DNA from: Corynebacterium pacaense | Lineage (GTDB): Bacteria; Actinomycetota; Actinomycetes; Mycobacteriales; Mycobacteriaceae | NCBI RefSeq assembly: GCF_900169525.1 | Contig: NZ_LT821239.1 | Coordinates: 1-64,000 of the forward strand | Length of the DNA stretch: 64,000 nucleotides | Direction: 5' to 3' | In this document: positions 25,318-33,657 of the stretch, piece after piece | Layout of the letters: every line of letters starts with the position of its first letter | How positions within the stretch are numbered: position 1 is the stretch's first letter | Notes under the pieces: generated by a model | The model's input: the letters and a program-made list of their open reading frames with translations, nothing else | Database searches by the model: none | Told to the model about the DNA's origin: nothing | Translations under genes and position numbers: made by a program

Positions 25318-25355
25318 AATGTGATATCAGTTTTATGATAAACTGATATCACATT
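25318..25355. promoter_or_regulatory. Perfect 16-bp inverted repeat in a divergent promoter
   Basis: Arms AATGTGATATCAGTTT (25318-25333) and AAACTGATATCACATT (25340-25355) are perfectly complementary with a TATGAT spacer. Each arm also contains the self-complementary TGATATCA. The site lies 14 bp from the proposed start of the dead ABC ATPase and 27 bp from the SPFH gene start, so it looks like an operator. It is unlikely to be a terminator because no T-run follows. Confidence 0.7.
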
Positions 25356-25381
25356 ATCCCCACATGCCGAGGAGCGCACCC

Positions 25382-26362
25382 ATGAACGCACACATTCCCG
25401 CGGAAGAGGCCCCGCCGAGGGCCGTCGCCACCGAACCTGTCGGACATGAGGGTGCGCGGGTGAACATCACAGAGAAGAAGGTCTGGTCACTGGGCGCAAT
25501 CCCCGCGACGATCCTGCTCGTCCTTCTCATCGCCCTCATCATCGCTTCCACGGTCGCCTTCATCGACGGCGTCACTCAACTCGAGTCAGGCCATGAAGGC
25601 GGACTTGTAACCCTCATAGGCGGAATCGTGGTGTTCACCGTCGCTCTTCTCGTTCTGCTCACCTCCATCAAGGTGGTCAGTCCCGGCCACACCCTGACGG
25701 TGCAGTTCTTCGGACGCTACATCGGTACACTGCGCCGCACGGGCCTCTCATTCGTCCCACCGCTGACGGTGACCAAGAAGGTCTCGGTGCGCGTGCGCAA
25801 CTTCGAGACCAACGAGTCCAAGGTCAACGACTATAACGGCAATCCCGTGACAATAGCGGCGATCATCGTGTGGCAGGTCGCCGACACCGCCCAGGCCAGC
25901 TTCTCCGTGGAGGACTACGAGGAGTTCCTGCACCAGCAGTCCGAGTCCGCACTGCGCCACGTGGCCACCCAGCACCCCTATGATTCGCCCGTCGATGGCC
26001 GGGTGTCCCTGCGCGGCTCCACCGACGACGTCAGCGACGAACTCGCCGAGGAGGTCGCGGCCCGCGCCGCCGTCGCCGGACTGGAGATCATCGAGGCCCG
26101 CATCTCCTCACTGTCCTACGCACCCGAGATCGCGCAGGCCATGCTGCAGCGCCAGCAGGCATCCGCCATCGTCGACGCCCGCGAGAAGATCGTCGAAGGT
26201 GCGGTCACCATGGTCGAATCCGCGCTCGCCCAGCTGGAGGAGCGTGAGATCGTTGACCTCGACCCCGAGCGCCGTGCCGCCATGGTGTCCAACCTGCTGG
26301 TGGTGCTGTGTTCGGACACGAACGCGCAGCCCATCGTCAACGCGGGCAGCCTCTACCACTGA
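25382..26362 (+). CDS. SPFH / Band 7 domain membrane protein
   Basis: This protein has about 326 residues with two transmembrane helices (about 36-55 and 66-92) and a stomatin-prohibitin-flotillin domain (about 93-300). The SPFH core is seen in 'VSPGHTLTVQFFGRYIGTLRRTGLSFV' and later 'LEIIEARISSLSYAPEIAQAMLQRQQASAIVDAREKIVEGAVTMVESAL'. Such proteins build membrane scaffolds. The ATG at 25382 is chosen because of the GAGGAG 9 bp upstream; an in-frame ATG at 25364 is possible. It is followed 4 bp later by a ribbon-helix-helix gene, a pairing seen in other actinobacteria. An extended inverted repeat lies directly upstream. Confidence 0.85.
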   Translation: MNAHIPAEEAPPRAVATEPVGHEGARVNITEKKVWSLGAIPATILLVLLIALIIASTVAFIDGVTQLESGHEGGLVTLIGGIVVFTVALLVLLTSIKVVSPGHTLTVQFFGRYIGTLRRTGLSFVPPLTVTKKVSVRVRNFETNESKVNDYNGNPVTIAAIIVWQVADTAQASFSVEDYEEFLHQQSESALRHVATQHPYDSPVDGRVSLRGSTDDVSDELAEEVAARAAVAGLEIIEARISSLSYAPEIAQAMLQRQQASAIVDAREKIVEGAVTMVESALAQLEEREIVDLDPERRAAMVSNLLVVLCSDTNAQPIVNAGSLYH

Positions 26363-26366
26363 CATC

Positions 26367-26561
26367 ATGGCCCGCAAACAGGTGCCGCTGCGGCTCGACC
26401 CGGCCGTCCACGACGCCATCGCACGGTGGGCGGCCGATGAGAACCGCAGCGTCAATGCACAGATAGAGGTCATGCTCAGGGAGCAACTGCACAGGGCCGG
26501 ACGCCTACCGAAGAACCTCGGCGATATTCCACGCCCCGGACGCCCCAAGGAGAAACCGTGA
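26367..26561 (+). CDS. Arc/ribbon-helix-helix DNA-binding protein
   Basis: This 64-residue protein, MARKQVPLRLDPAVHDAIAR..., has the short beta-strand followed by two helices of the Arc/HicB-like ribbon-helix-helix fold ('VPLRLDPAVHDAIARWAADENRSVNAQIEVMLREQL', residues 6-41) and a Pro/Arg-rich tail. It is sandwiched between the SPFH gene (gap 4 bp) and tag (4-bp overlap), so all three are coupled. No toxin partner is evident, so it is probably a regulator or a partner of the SPFH protein and not part of a toxin-antitoxin pair. Confidence 0.75.
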   Translation: MARKQVPLRLDPAVHDAIARWAADENRSVNAQIEVMLREQLHRAGRLPKNLGDIPRPGRPKEKP

Positions 26562-27148
26562 CCCTCATCATTGGCGAGGACGGGCTCGCCCGCCCGCAAT
26601 GGGCCGCCTCCGATCCCCTCCTGCGCGATTACTACGACACCGAATGGGGCATGCCGGTGCGCACCGAGCAGGGACTGTTCGAGAGAATCTCACTGGAGGC
26701 GTTCCAGTCGGGGTTGTCGTGGGCCACCATCCTCCATAAGCGTCCGGCATTCCGCAGAGCCTTCGCCGGATTCGCCCCGGATGCGGTCGCGGCCTTCACC
26801 GACACCGACGTTGCACGACTGCTTCTCGACGCCTCGATCGTACGCAACCGTCGTAAAGTGATGGCCACCATCACCAACGCCCGCGCCACCCTCGCCCTCC
26901 GGGCGGAGGGCGGGCTGGCGGAGCTGGTGTGGGGATTCATGCCGGATCACACCCCGGAGCCCGACACACCACACGAGGTTCCCACCCGTTCCCCCGAATC
27001 AGAAGCACTGGCGAAGGCGCTGAAGAGGAAGGGTTTCACCTTCGTCGGCCCGACCACGATGTACGCGCTTATGGAAGCCATCGGAATGGTGGACACCCAC
27101 CTGATGGGTAGTCACCGGCGTGGAACCTCCAAAATCTGGCCGCGGTGA
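26558..27148 (+). CDS. tag: DNA-3-methyladenine glycosylase I
   Basis: This 196-residue base-excision repair enzyme removes 3-methyladenine from alkylated DNA. Characteristic segments are 'YYDTEWGMPVRTEQGLFERISLEAFQSGLSWATIL' (the Glu in 'LFERISLEAFQ' and the SGLSW stretch shape the base pocket) and 'FTFVGPTTMYALMEAIGMVDTHL' near the C-terminus. The usual zinc Cys near residue 4 is not present in this version, although the C-terminal His is. GTG start within the end of the preceding gene. Two motif copies (26731 and 27066) are inverted relative to each other within it. Confidence 0.9.
   Translation: MTLIIGEDGLARPQWAASDPLLRDYYDTEWGMPVRTEQGLFERISLEAFQSGLSWATILHKRPAFRRAFAGFAPDAVAAFTDTDVARLLLDASIVRNRRKVMATITNARATLALRAEGGLAELVWGFMPDHTPEPDTPHEVPTRSPESEALAKALKRKGFTFVGPTTMYALMEAIGMVDTHLMGSHRRGTSKIWPR
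26731..26742 (+). repeat. CCATAAGCG motif (CCTCCATAAGCG form)
   Basis: Inside tag, reading as ILHKR. It faces an inverted copy at 27066. Confidence 0.65.
27066..27077 (-). repeat. CTTCCATAAGCG motif, exact 12-mer, reverse
   Basis: Inside tag, reading as ALMEA, in inverted orientation to 26731. Confidence 0.7.
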
Positions 27149-27220
27149 ACCCCCGCCCGTCGGGAAATCTCAGGGATTATCCGGATTCCGTGGACCGGCC
27201 TGGATCATTAGGCTGGGGGC

Positions 27221-27820
27221 ATGGGCACAAACTTCCCGGGAGATCCACAGATTCGAGTCAGCGACAATGAGCGTTCGGCCGCCCTGGCGGCGCTCGGCCA
27301 GTTCTATGCCGAAGGCCGCCTATCCATGGCCGAAACCGACGAACGCTGTGCTGCCGTGGCGGAGGCCAGGACCCGCGCCGACCTGAACAGTCTCTTCACC
27401 GATCTGCCACAGTCGGAGATCGCCGTGCCCGGCGCCTCGGGCATAAGCTTCAGTGCCCATGAGGTCGCCGAGATGCACAGGAACGGTGCCCGCCCGCGCG
27501 CCGGAATCCTCGGCCTGAGCACCGTCCTGGCCGTCACTGCCACGGCCGCCCTCGCTCCGCTCAGCACCTTCGCCCCCATTCTGCTGGCCATTATTCCCAT
27601 CGTGTTCATCCTGCTCTACGTGATGAAGGTCGGGCCGCGGTCCTGGTACGCACCCTCTCCACAGCAGTTGGAGAGGGAGAGGCTGAAGGCCCTGCGGGTG
27701 GAGGAGAAGCAACGCGAGCTCGAACTCAGGGCTCAGCGCCGTGAACGCACCCATGCGCTGACCACCCGCGCACTGGATGTGGCCCAGGATGCACTGGAGA
27801 AAAGGAAGCCCTGGAAATGA
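27221..27820 (+). CDS. DUF1707 membrane protein
   Basis: This 199-residue protein has the DUF1707 domain at about 10-63: 'IRVSDNERSAALAALGQFYAEGRLSMAETDERCAAVAEARTRADLNSLFTDLP' in outline, the small helical domain common in actinobacteria. Two closely spaced transmembrane helices follow (about 95-135), then a charged coiled-coil tail (about 145-199, Glu/Arg rich). It is likely a cytoplasmic-membrane protein with both ends in the cytoplasm. The role of the family is not known. Confidence 0.85.
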   Translation: MGTNFPGDPQIRVSDNERSAALAALGQFYAEGRLSMAETDERCAAVAEARTRADLNSLFTDLPQSEIAVPGASGISFSAHEVAEMHRNGARPRAGILGLSTVLAVTATAALAPLSTFAPILLAIIPIVFILLYVMKVGPRSWYAPSPQQLERERLKALRVEEKQRELELRAQRRERTHALTTRALDVAQDALEKRKPWK

Positions 27821-27908
27821 AATTTATCGCCTCCCCTTTTTGTTGACACATCACAGAAAGCTCATTAGCCTTGATTCAATCAAGGAAAAGGAACAGGGTG
27901 CAGGCACA

Positions 27909-28562
27909 ATGACACAGACAATCGCAATTCTCGGCGCCGGTCGCGTCGGCTCCTCGCTGGCCCGGGTGGCTGTTGCCTCCGGATACAAGGTCAATGTCGC
28001 GGGATCGGGATCCGCCGACAAAATAGCCCTGACCGCGGAGATACTGATGCCAGGCGCCACCCCCATGACCGTGGCGCAGGCAGTCAAGGACGCCGAAATC
28101 GTCATTCTCGCGGTTCCCCTCCACAAGTACACCGAGATCGATCCGCAGCTCCTTGCCGGCAGGATCGTCATCGATACCATGAACCACTGGCGACCCACCA
28201 ACGGTGCCATGGACGAGTTGGACAACGATCCCCGCAGCACCTCCGAGATCATCGCCGAGCACTTCACCGGGTCCCGGCTGGTCAAGACACTGAACCACAT
28301 CGGCTACCACGAAATCGAGCAGGATGCCGTCCGCGAGGCGGGGAAGCCCCGCCGTGCCCTGGCCTATGCCAGCGATGACGCGAAGGCGGGCGCCACCGTC
28401 GCCGGAATGCTCGAGAATTTCGGCTTCGACCCCGTTTCCCTCGGTACACTGTCACACGGTCGCATCCTTGAACCGGGCCAGGAAGCCTTCGGCGTCTGGT
28501 TCAGCAAGCCGGAGCTTGAGAAACTGGCACGGGAGCAGATCTCGACCGCGGCATCGCACTGA
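27909..28562 (+). CDS. NAD(P)-binding oxidoreductase (F420 reductase-like)
   Basis: This 217-residue protein has an N-terminal Rossmann fold with 'IAILGAGRVGSSLARVAVASGYKV' (residues 5-28; GxGxxG) and the 'AVKDAEIVILAVPLHKY' strand-helix typical of the NADP-F420 reductase-like / ProC-N superfamily. The later 'RLVKTLNHIGYHEIE' block fits the same family. The ATG at 27909 precedes the Rossmann motif by four residues, and the longer in-frame upstream ORF is unsupported. Corynebacteria lack F420, so an NAD(P)-only reaction is more likely; the substrate is unknown. Confidence 0.75.
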   Translation: MTQTIAILGAGRVGSSLARVAVASGYKVNVAGSGSADKIALTAEILMPGATPMTVAQAVKDAEIVILAVPLHKYTEIDPQLLAGRIVIDTMNHWRPTNGAMDELDNDPRSTSEIIAEHFTGSRLVKTLNHIGYHEIEQDAVREAGKPRRALAYASDDAKAGATVAGMLENFGFDPVSLGTLSHGRILEPGQEAFGVWFSKPELEKLAREQISTAASH

Positions 28563-28681
28563 CCGTATGGACCGTACCCGGTCCGGGTTCCCGCTGCTCA
28601 CGCCGCCCGGGGGGTGGAGGTGGGCGTCGATAAGCGGGGTTCTACTACCCACGAACGAGACAAAGTGGCAACATTGAGCGG

Positions 28682-29995
28682 GTGAGTAAAAACAAGCGCG
28701 ACACCCCAGAGACCACCGACACCGCCACACAGGCTGTGGGCGCGGATCAGGCGGCGCGTCCGGGCAGGCGCAGAGGGCGCCGAGTCTTCGACCAGTCGGA
28801 GAAGATGAAGGACGTGCTGTATGAGATCCGTGGCCCGGTGGCCGCGGAGGCGGAGCGCATGGAGCTCGACGGGCACAACATTCTCAAACTCAATCCCGGC
28901 AATCCCGCCATTTTCGGCTTCGACGCCCCCGACGTGATCATGCGCGACATGATCGCCTCACTGCCCACGTCCCAGGGGTACTCCACCTCCAAGGGGATCA
29001 TCCCCGCCAGGCGCGCGGTGGTCACCCGCTATGAGGTCGTCCCCGGCTTCCCGCGATTCGACGTCGATGACGTCTTCCTCGGCAATGGCGTCTCCGAGTT
29101 GATCACCATGACCACCCAGGCCCTGCTCAACGACGGCGACGAGGTGCTGATCCCCGCCCCCGACTACCCGCTGTGGACAGCGGCGACCTCGCTGGCCGGT
29201 GGAAAGCCGGTGCACTACCTCTGCGATGAGGACGATGACTGGAACCCTTCCATAGAGGACATCCGCTCCAAGGTCACCGACCGGACAAAGGCCATCGTGG
29301 TGATCAACCCGAACAACCCCACGGGAGCGGTCTATCCACGGAAGGTCCTCGAACAGATCGTCGATATCGCCCGCGAGCACGACCTGCTGATCCTCGCCGA
29401 CGAGATCTACGACCGGATCCTCTACGATGATGCCGAGCACATCAGCCTGGCCACACTGGCGCCCGATCTGCTGTGCATCACCTACAACGGGCTGTCCAAG
29501 GCCTACCGCGTCGCGGGCTACCGTGCCGGTTGGATGGTGCTGACCGGTCCGAAACAGTACGCAAAGGGATTCATCGAGGGCCTCGAGCTCCTCGCCGGGA
29601 CCCGCCTGTGTCCGAATGTGCCTGCGCAGCATGCCATCCAGGTGGCCCTGGGTGGCAGGCAGTCCATCTACGATCTCACCGAGGAGCACGGCCGACTCTG
29701 GGAGCAGCGCAACATCACCTGGGAGAAACTCAATGAGATCCCCGGCGTCAGCTGCGTCAAACCGATGGGTGCGCTCTACGCCTTCCCGAAGCTGGACCCC
29801 AACGTCCATGAGATCCACGACGACACCCAGCTCATGCTGGACCTGCTGCGCGCCGAGAAGATCCTCATGGTCCAGGGCACCGGCTTCAACTGGCCCACCC
29901 CCGACCATTTCCGCGTGGTCACCCTGCCCTGGGCCTCCCAACTGGAAAATGCCATCGAACGCCTGGGCAACTTCCTGAGCACCTACAAACAGTGA
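28682..29995 (+). CDS. alaT: Alanine aminotransferase (AlaT-type)
   Basis: This 437-residue class I PLP-dependent aminotransferase has the lysine Schiff-base motif in 'YNGLSKAYRVAGYRAGW', the Asn/Asp cofactor contacts in 'NPNNPTGAVY' and 'LADEIYDRILYD', and the N-terminal arm 'HNILKLNPGNPAIFGF'. Its closest resemblance is the corynebacterial/E. coli AlaT that makes alanine from pyruvate and glutamate. It starts at a GTG and has an unusual acidic/basic extension of about 35 residues. The YibE/F gene follows after 14 bp, probably in the same transcript. Confidence 0.88.
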   Translation: MSKNKRDTPETTDTATQAVGADQAARPGRRRGRRVFDQSEKMKDVLYEIRGPVAAEAERMELDGHNILKLNPGNPAIFGFDAPDVIMRDMIASLPTSQGYSTSKGIIPARRAVVTRYEVVPGFPRFDVDDVFLGNGVSELITMTTQALLNDGDEVLIPAPDYPLWTAATSLAGGKPVHYLCDEDDDWNPSIEDIRSKVTDRTKAIVVINPNNPTGAVYPRKVLEQIVDIAREHDLLILADEIYDRILYDDAEHISLATLAPDLLCITYNGLSKAYRVAGYRAGWMVLTGPKQYAKGFIEGLELLAGTRLCPNVPAQHAIQVALGGRQSIYDLTEEHGRLWEQRNITWEKLNEIPGVSCVKPMGALYAFPKLDPNVHEIHDDTQLMLDLLRAEKILMVQGTGFNWPTPDHFRVVTLPWASQLENAIERLGNFLSTYKQ

Positions 29996-30009
29996 TTTAA
30001 GGAGTACCA

Positions 30010-31260
30010 GTGGGCAGGCACGCCACCTCTGACAAGCCGACACGCTCCCCCTGGCGTGTGGGCCTGCTCGCATTCCTGATCGGCTCGCTTCTGGCCACGG
30101 TGCTCGGACTGATCAGCCTGTGGCCCGGCGGCCGCGAGCCGGTCGTTTCCGAGAGCTTTCAACAGACCTTCTCCTACAACCACGAACAGGTCGACGGCAC
30201 CATCACGCTTGTCGACGCCTCCGCCTGCAACTCACCCGACACCGGACGGGTCTTCGACTCCAACCCGCGGGTGTCCACCGACACCGCCACCGTCACCTGC
30301 CAGCGCGCCCTGGTTGATATCACCTCCGGGACCAACGAGGGCAGGAAGACACAGCTGGTTGTCTATGGTCAGGCCGGCGAACCCGTCTTCGCGGTGGGCG
30401 ATAGGATCCGCATGGTGGAAACCCCGGACGTGGACGGTTCCGTCATGTACACCTTCGCCGACTATCAGCGCGGTTCCGCACTGATCATCTGGGGCATCAT
30501 CCTGGTAATCGCCATGGGTGTCTTCGCGGCCTGGCGCGGACTGCGTGCACTGTTCGGCCTCGTGCTCACGCTCGGAATCGTCGGATACTTCCTGTTGCCA
30601 GGTCTCGCCCGGGGCCTGGATCCACTGTGGTTGGCTCTGGTCTGCGGCGCAGCGATCCTGATCCTCGTCGTTCCCATGGTCCACGGGCTGAATTGGAAAT
30701 CCGCGGCGGCACTCGCGGGAACGCTGGTGGCGCTGCTGCTGTCGGCGGTGCTGTCATGGGCCTCCATAAGCACGACGAACCTCCGGGGTCTGGGCGATGA
30801 GAACCACCTAAAGATCCTGCTCTACCTACCTGAGGTGTCCATCTCGGGGCTGGTGCTGTGTTCCTTCATCATCGGCACGCTCGGTGTGCTCAATGACGTC
30901 ACCATCTCCCAGGCCTCCACCATCAACGAACTCGCCGAGATCGACGCCAAGGCCTCACCCTGGCGTCTGTTCACCGGTGCCATGACCGTCGGACGCGACC
31001 ACATCTCCTCGATGATCTATACCCTCGTGCTCGGGTACACCGGCGCCGGCCTCCCCCTCCTTCTCCTGCTCTCCCTGAGTGACCGGCCGTTCATCCAGAC
31101 GCTGACCAGTGATGTCATGGCCGGCGAGTTGCTGCGCTCCGGCGTCGGCGCACTGACCCTGACCCTCGCGGTGCCGATCACCACCCTCATCGCGGCCTGG
31201 ACGGTTCCAGAGAAGAACCGCGTGCAGAAGGAGAACGTCGGATTCGTGCACAAGCATTAG
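30010..31260 (+). CDS. YibE/F-family membrane protein
   Basis: This 416-residue membrane protein starts at a GTG preceded by 'AAGGAG' 7 bp upstream. It has an N-terminal transmembrane helix (about 18-37), an extracytoplasmic domain (40-150) and about seven helices in the second half. The 'GVLNDVTISQASTINELA' and 'GRDHISSMIYTLVLGYTGAGLPLLL' blocks are characteristic of YibE/F proteins. Function is unknown, with possible transport proposed for the family. A divergent form of the repeat motif (CCTCCATAAGCA) lies at 30761. Confidence 0.83.
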   Translation: MGRHATSDKPTRSPWRVGLLAFLIGSLLATVLGLISLWPGGREPVVSESFQQTFSYNHEQVDGTITLVDASACNSPDTGRVFDSNPRVSTDTATVTCQRALVDITSGTNEGRKTQLVVYGQAGEPVFAVGDRIRMVETPDVDGSVMYTFADYQRGSALIIWGIILVIAMGVFAAWRGLRALFGLVLTLGIVGYFLLPGLARGLDPLWLALVCGAAILILVVPMVHGLNWKSAAALAGTLVALLLSAVLSWASISTTNLRGLGDENHLKILLYLPEVSISGLVLCSFIIGTLGVLNDVTISQASTINELAEIDAKASPWRLFTGAMTVGRDHISSMIYTLVLGYTGAGLPLLLLLSLSDRPFIQTLTSDVMAGELLRSGVGALTLTLAVPITTLIAAWTVPEKNRVQKENVGFVHKH

Positions 31261-32179
31261 GCGCCTGCTTCCGCGGGACTGTATACGGAAACCACCACCG
31301 TTGACGCTGCCTGGTTCGCCAAGGCCGAAGCGGCGATCACCGCCGACGGGCGTGTCGACGCCACCTCCTGCAGCTTCCCGGCGCCCCTGCCCGATCCTGC
31401 CTGGCACGGGGACGTCATGGATCAGCCCGCGTTTGATCCGGTGGCGTATCTCCCTGATCTCCCCGGAGCCCCGCGCCAGTTCCGAAGTGGGTTCGCATCA
31501 CCCGGATCGTGGCCGGGATCGGATTCAACCGGTCGTGTCGAATCACCGCACACGCTCCTCCAGGAGGTCGAGAGCACCGGAGAATGCCACACGCACCGGG
31601 ACGGATGGCATCCACGGTCACTGGTGCTGGATGTGCGCACCGATGTGGAGCCACCCCCTGCGGGATCCAGGCGGTTCAGGTGCAACCTCGTCGCAGCGGA
31701 CCGCACCCGCCTCTGGATTCTGGAGCGCGACCGCCCATCCGCCGGAGCTTTCGACCCCGACACCCGGTGCTCCTGACGGCTGGGCCCAAACGGACGCCTG
31801 GATGATTCCCCGCGGGCACTCACGCGGCTTTACGCCGGCTCCCGGCAGTTCCCGCACTGGGGACGGGAATCCGCCAGACTGACGACGCCCACCCCCGCAT
31901 CCGCCACGGTTTCCGGCTTGGCCGCGGTTCTCTCGTGGCCGATGGCGACGGCCGTTCCATCTGGATCGGCACCCTGCACATCGTTGAGGTCTCACGCCGT
32001 TCTTCCATAGGCAGAATGAGAACAACCGCGCATGCGAAGCCAGCCGTGGGTGTTCCGACCTCACTGTTGCATCCGACAGGTGCCGCGGAATCCCGGTCCG
32101 TTGATGATGAGAGGAACCTGGGGGGTTCTCTTCTGTCTCTTCCCGGGGTTGAGCAGTGGCGGAGGGCGCCGGGCGGGCG
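31261..32179 (+). pseudogene. Degenerate coding region of unknown family
   Basis: Coding-like sequence starts in frame right after the YibE/F stop (LYTETTTVDAAWFAKAEAAI...), without a start codon before 31417, and runs to 31776. Protein-like sequence then continues in other frames: 'LDDSPRALTRLYAGSRQFPHWGRESARL' around 31800-31890, and 'HPRIRHGFRLGRGSLVADGDGRSIWIGTLHIVEV' around 31895-31990. At least two frameshifts would be needed to join them, so it is probably a decayed gene of 230-300 codons. I do not recognise the family. A CTTCCATAGGCA motif variant lies at 32002. The rest, to 32179, has no clear feature. Confidence 0.45.
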
Positions 32180-32884
32180 CTAGATCGCGAGGGCCCTCTT
32201 CACCTTCTCCATCTCCGTTACACCGGCCTCGACACCACCGCGGCCGCGCTCAATGACTTCACCCACGGAAAGCACGAGGTACCTGCTTGCCACCGACAGG
32301 GCGAAGTCCACGTGCTGTTCGACGAGGAGGACACTGATGCCCTCGGCGGCCAGGGAAGCGATCGTCCGCTGGATCTCGGTGACCACCGACGGCTGGATTC
32401 CCTCCGTCGGCTCATCGAGAATGAGCAGCTCCGGTTTGGTGATCAGGGCCCTCGCGATGGCCAGCTGCTGGCGCTGACCACCCGATAACAGCCCGGCCTG
32501 CCTGGCCAGAACCGGTTCGAGGGCGGGGAACCGGGCCACGGCCTCGTCGATAAGCTCCTGGCTCCTGCCTGGCTGCAGATCGGCGACCACCTGAAGGTTC
32601 TCCTTCGCCGTCAGCTGCTCGAATGACTGCTGACCCTGCGGAACGTATGCCATGCCGAGTGCCACCCGCTTATGGGGGGCGAGTCTGGTGATGTCCCTGC
32701 CCTTGAAGGTGATCGTGCCTGCGGTGGGTGCCAACAGACCGACGATGGCGCGCAGGGTTGTCGATTTTCCGGCACCATTGTGCCCGAGAATCGCGGTGAC
32801 ACCACTGTCACCGGTGGAGAAGCTGACACCATGAACAACCCCGGTGCGCCCGTATCCCACGGAGATACTGTCCACGTTCAACAT
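32180..32884 (-). CDS. urtE: Urea ABC transporter ATP-binding protein UrtE
   Basis: This 234-residue ATPase of the branched-chain/urea (HAAT) type has Walker A 'GHNGAGKST' (about 35-43), Q-loop 'MAYVPQGQQSF', signature 'LLSGGQRQQLAIARAL', Walker B 'LLILDEPTEGIQ' and 'VLLVEQHVDFAL'. Its motif pattern resembles LivF/UrtE, and it is the last gene of the five-gene urt operon. Its ATG overlaps the urtD stop by one base (TGATG). The gene set urtABCDE defines the substrate as urea (short-chain amides are also possible). Confidence 0.93.
   Translation of the reverse strand: MLNVDSISVGYGRTGVVHGVSFSTGDSGVTAILGHNGAGKSTTLRAIVGLLAPTAGTITFKGRDITRLAPHKRVALGMAYVPQGQQSFEQLTAKENLQVVADLQPGRSQELIDEAVARFPALEPVLARQAGLLSGGQRQQLAIARALITKPELLILDEPTEGIQPSVVTEIQRTIASLAAEGISVLLVEQHVDFALSVASRYLVLSVGEVIERGRGGVEAGVTEMEKVKRALAI
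32667..32678 (-). repeat. CCATAAGCG motif (CCCCCATAAGCG form)
   Basis: Inside urtE, reading as PHKR. Confidence 0.6.
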
Positions 32885-33657
32885 CAGATGATCCCTTCGC
32901 TGTGCAGTTGATCGGGCGAGGTGCCCAGGTAGATCTGCTGTACCTCCGGGTGCGCCTGGATCTCCTCCACGGAGCCCTCCGCGAGGATGGTCCCGCGGTT
33001 GAGCACCGTCACACGCGAGGCGAATCGACGCATGAAATCCATATCGTGCTCAACGACGAGGATGACGCGTCCCTGCCTGATCCTGGCCAGAAGTTCACCG
33101 GTGGCGATCCGCTCTTCCTCGCTCATTCCGGCCACGGGTTCATCGAGCATCAGGGCGCGGGCATCCTGGATGATGAGCATGGCGATCTCCAGCCACTGCT
33201 TCTGACCGTGGGAGAGTTCCCCGGCGCGGCGGTTGGCCACCAATCCGAGACCGGTGAGTTCGAGGGCCTCATCGATCCGCGGGTCCACGTGGGTGCGGAT
33301 GCCGAAGAGCGACCACCTGGAGCGATGAATGCCGCAGGCGATGTCGAGGTTCTGGAGGACCGAGAGGTCCTCGAAGACGCTGGCGGTCTGGAACGTCCGT
33401 CCCACCCCCATCCGCGCAATCTTCTCCACGGGTGTGCCGAGGATCTCCCGGCCGTCGAGAAGCACGGAACCCGTGCCCCGTGCAAGTCCGGTGATCGCAT
33501 CCACACATGTGGTTTTTCCCGCTCCGTTGGGTCCGATGAGGAAGTGGACCTCCCCCGCTGCCGAGTGGAAACTGACGTTGTCCACCGCGGTGAAGTCACC
33601 GAAGCGCACGCTCAGATCGCGAACCTCCAGGCCCTTGGCAGTCACTGTGCCGCTCAT
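32884..33657 (-). CDS. urtD: Urea ABC transporter ATP-binding protein UrtD
   Basis: This 257-residue second ATPase of the urea importer has Walker A 'GPNGAGKTT', signature 'LSHGQKQWLEIAML' (the HGQKQWLE form is the UrtD hallmark), Walker B 'ALMLDEPVAGMS' and 'ILVVEHDMDFM'. The ATG at 33657 is chosen over a longer upstream frame because it overlaps the urtC stop in the ATGA manner (33654-33657) used throughout the operon. It acts at the inner face of the membrane with UrtB, UrtC and UrtE. Confidence 0.93.
   Translation of the reverse strand: MSGTVTAKGLEVRDLSVRFGDFTAVDNVSFHSAAGEVHFLIGPNGAGKTTCVDAITGLARGTGSVLLDGREILGTPVEKIARMGVGRTFQTASVFEDLSVLQNLDIACGIHRSRWSLFGIRTHVDPRIDEALELTGLGLVANRRAGELSHGQKQWLEIAMLIIQDARALMLDEPVAGMSEEERIATGELLARIRQGRVILVVEHDMDFMRRFASRVTVLNRGTILAEGSVEEIQAHPEVQQIYLGTSPDQLHSEGII

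Noticed and set aside
26367..26561. Toxin-antitoxin module from the Arc-like gene
   Set aside because: No toxin gene is adjacent; neighbours are an SPFH protein and a DNA repair glycosylase.
27835..27870. GlxR (CRP-type) site TGTTGACACATCACA before the oxidoreductase gene
   Set aside because: The spacing between half-sites is wrong (15 bp in place of 16) and the first half is TGTTG, not TGTGA.
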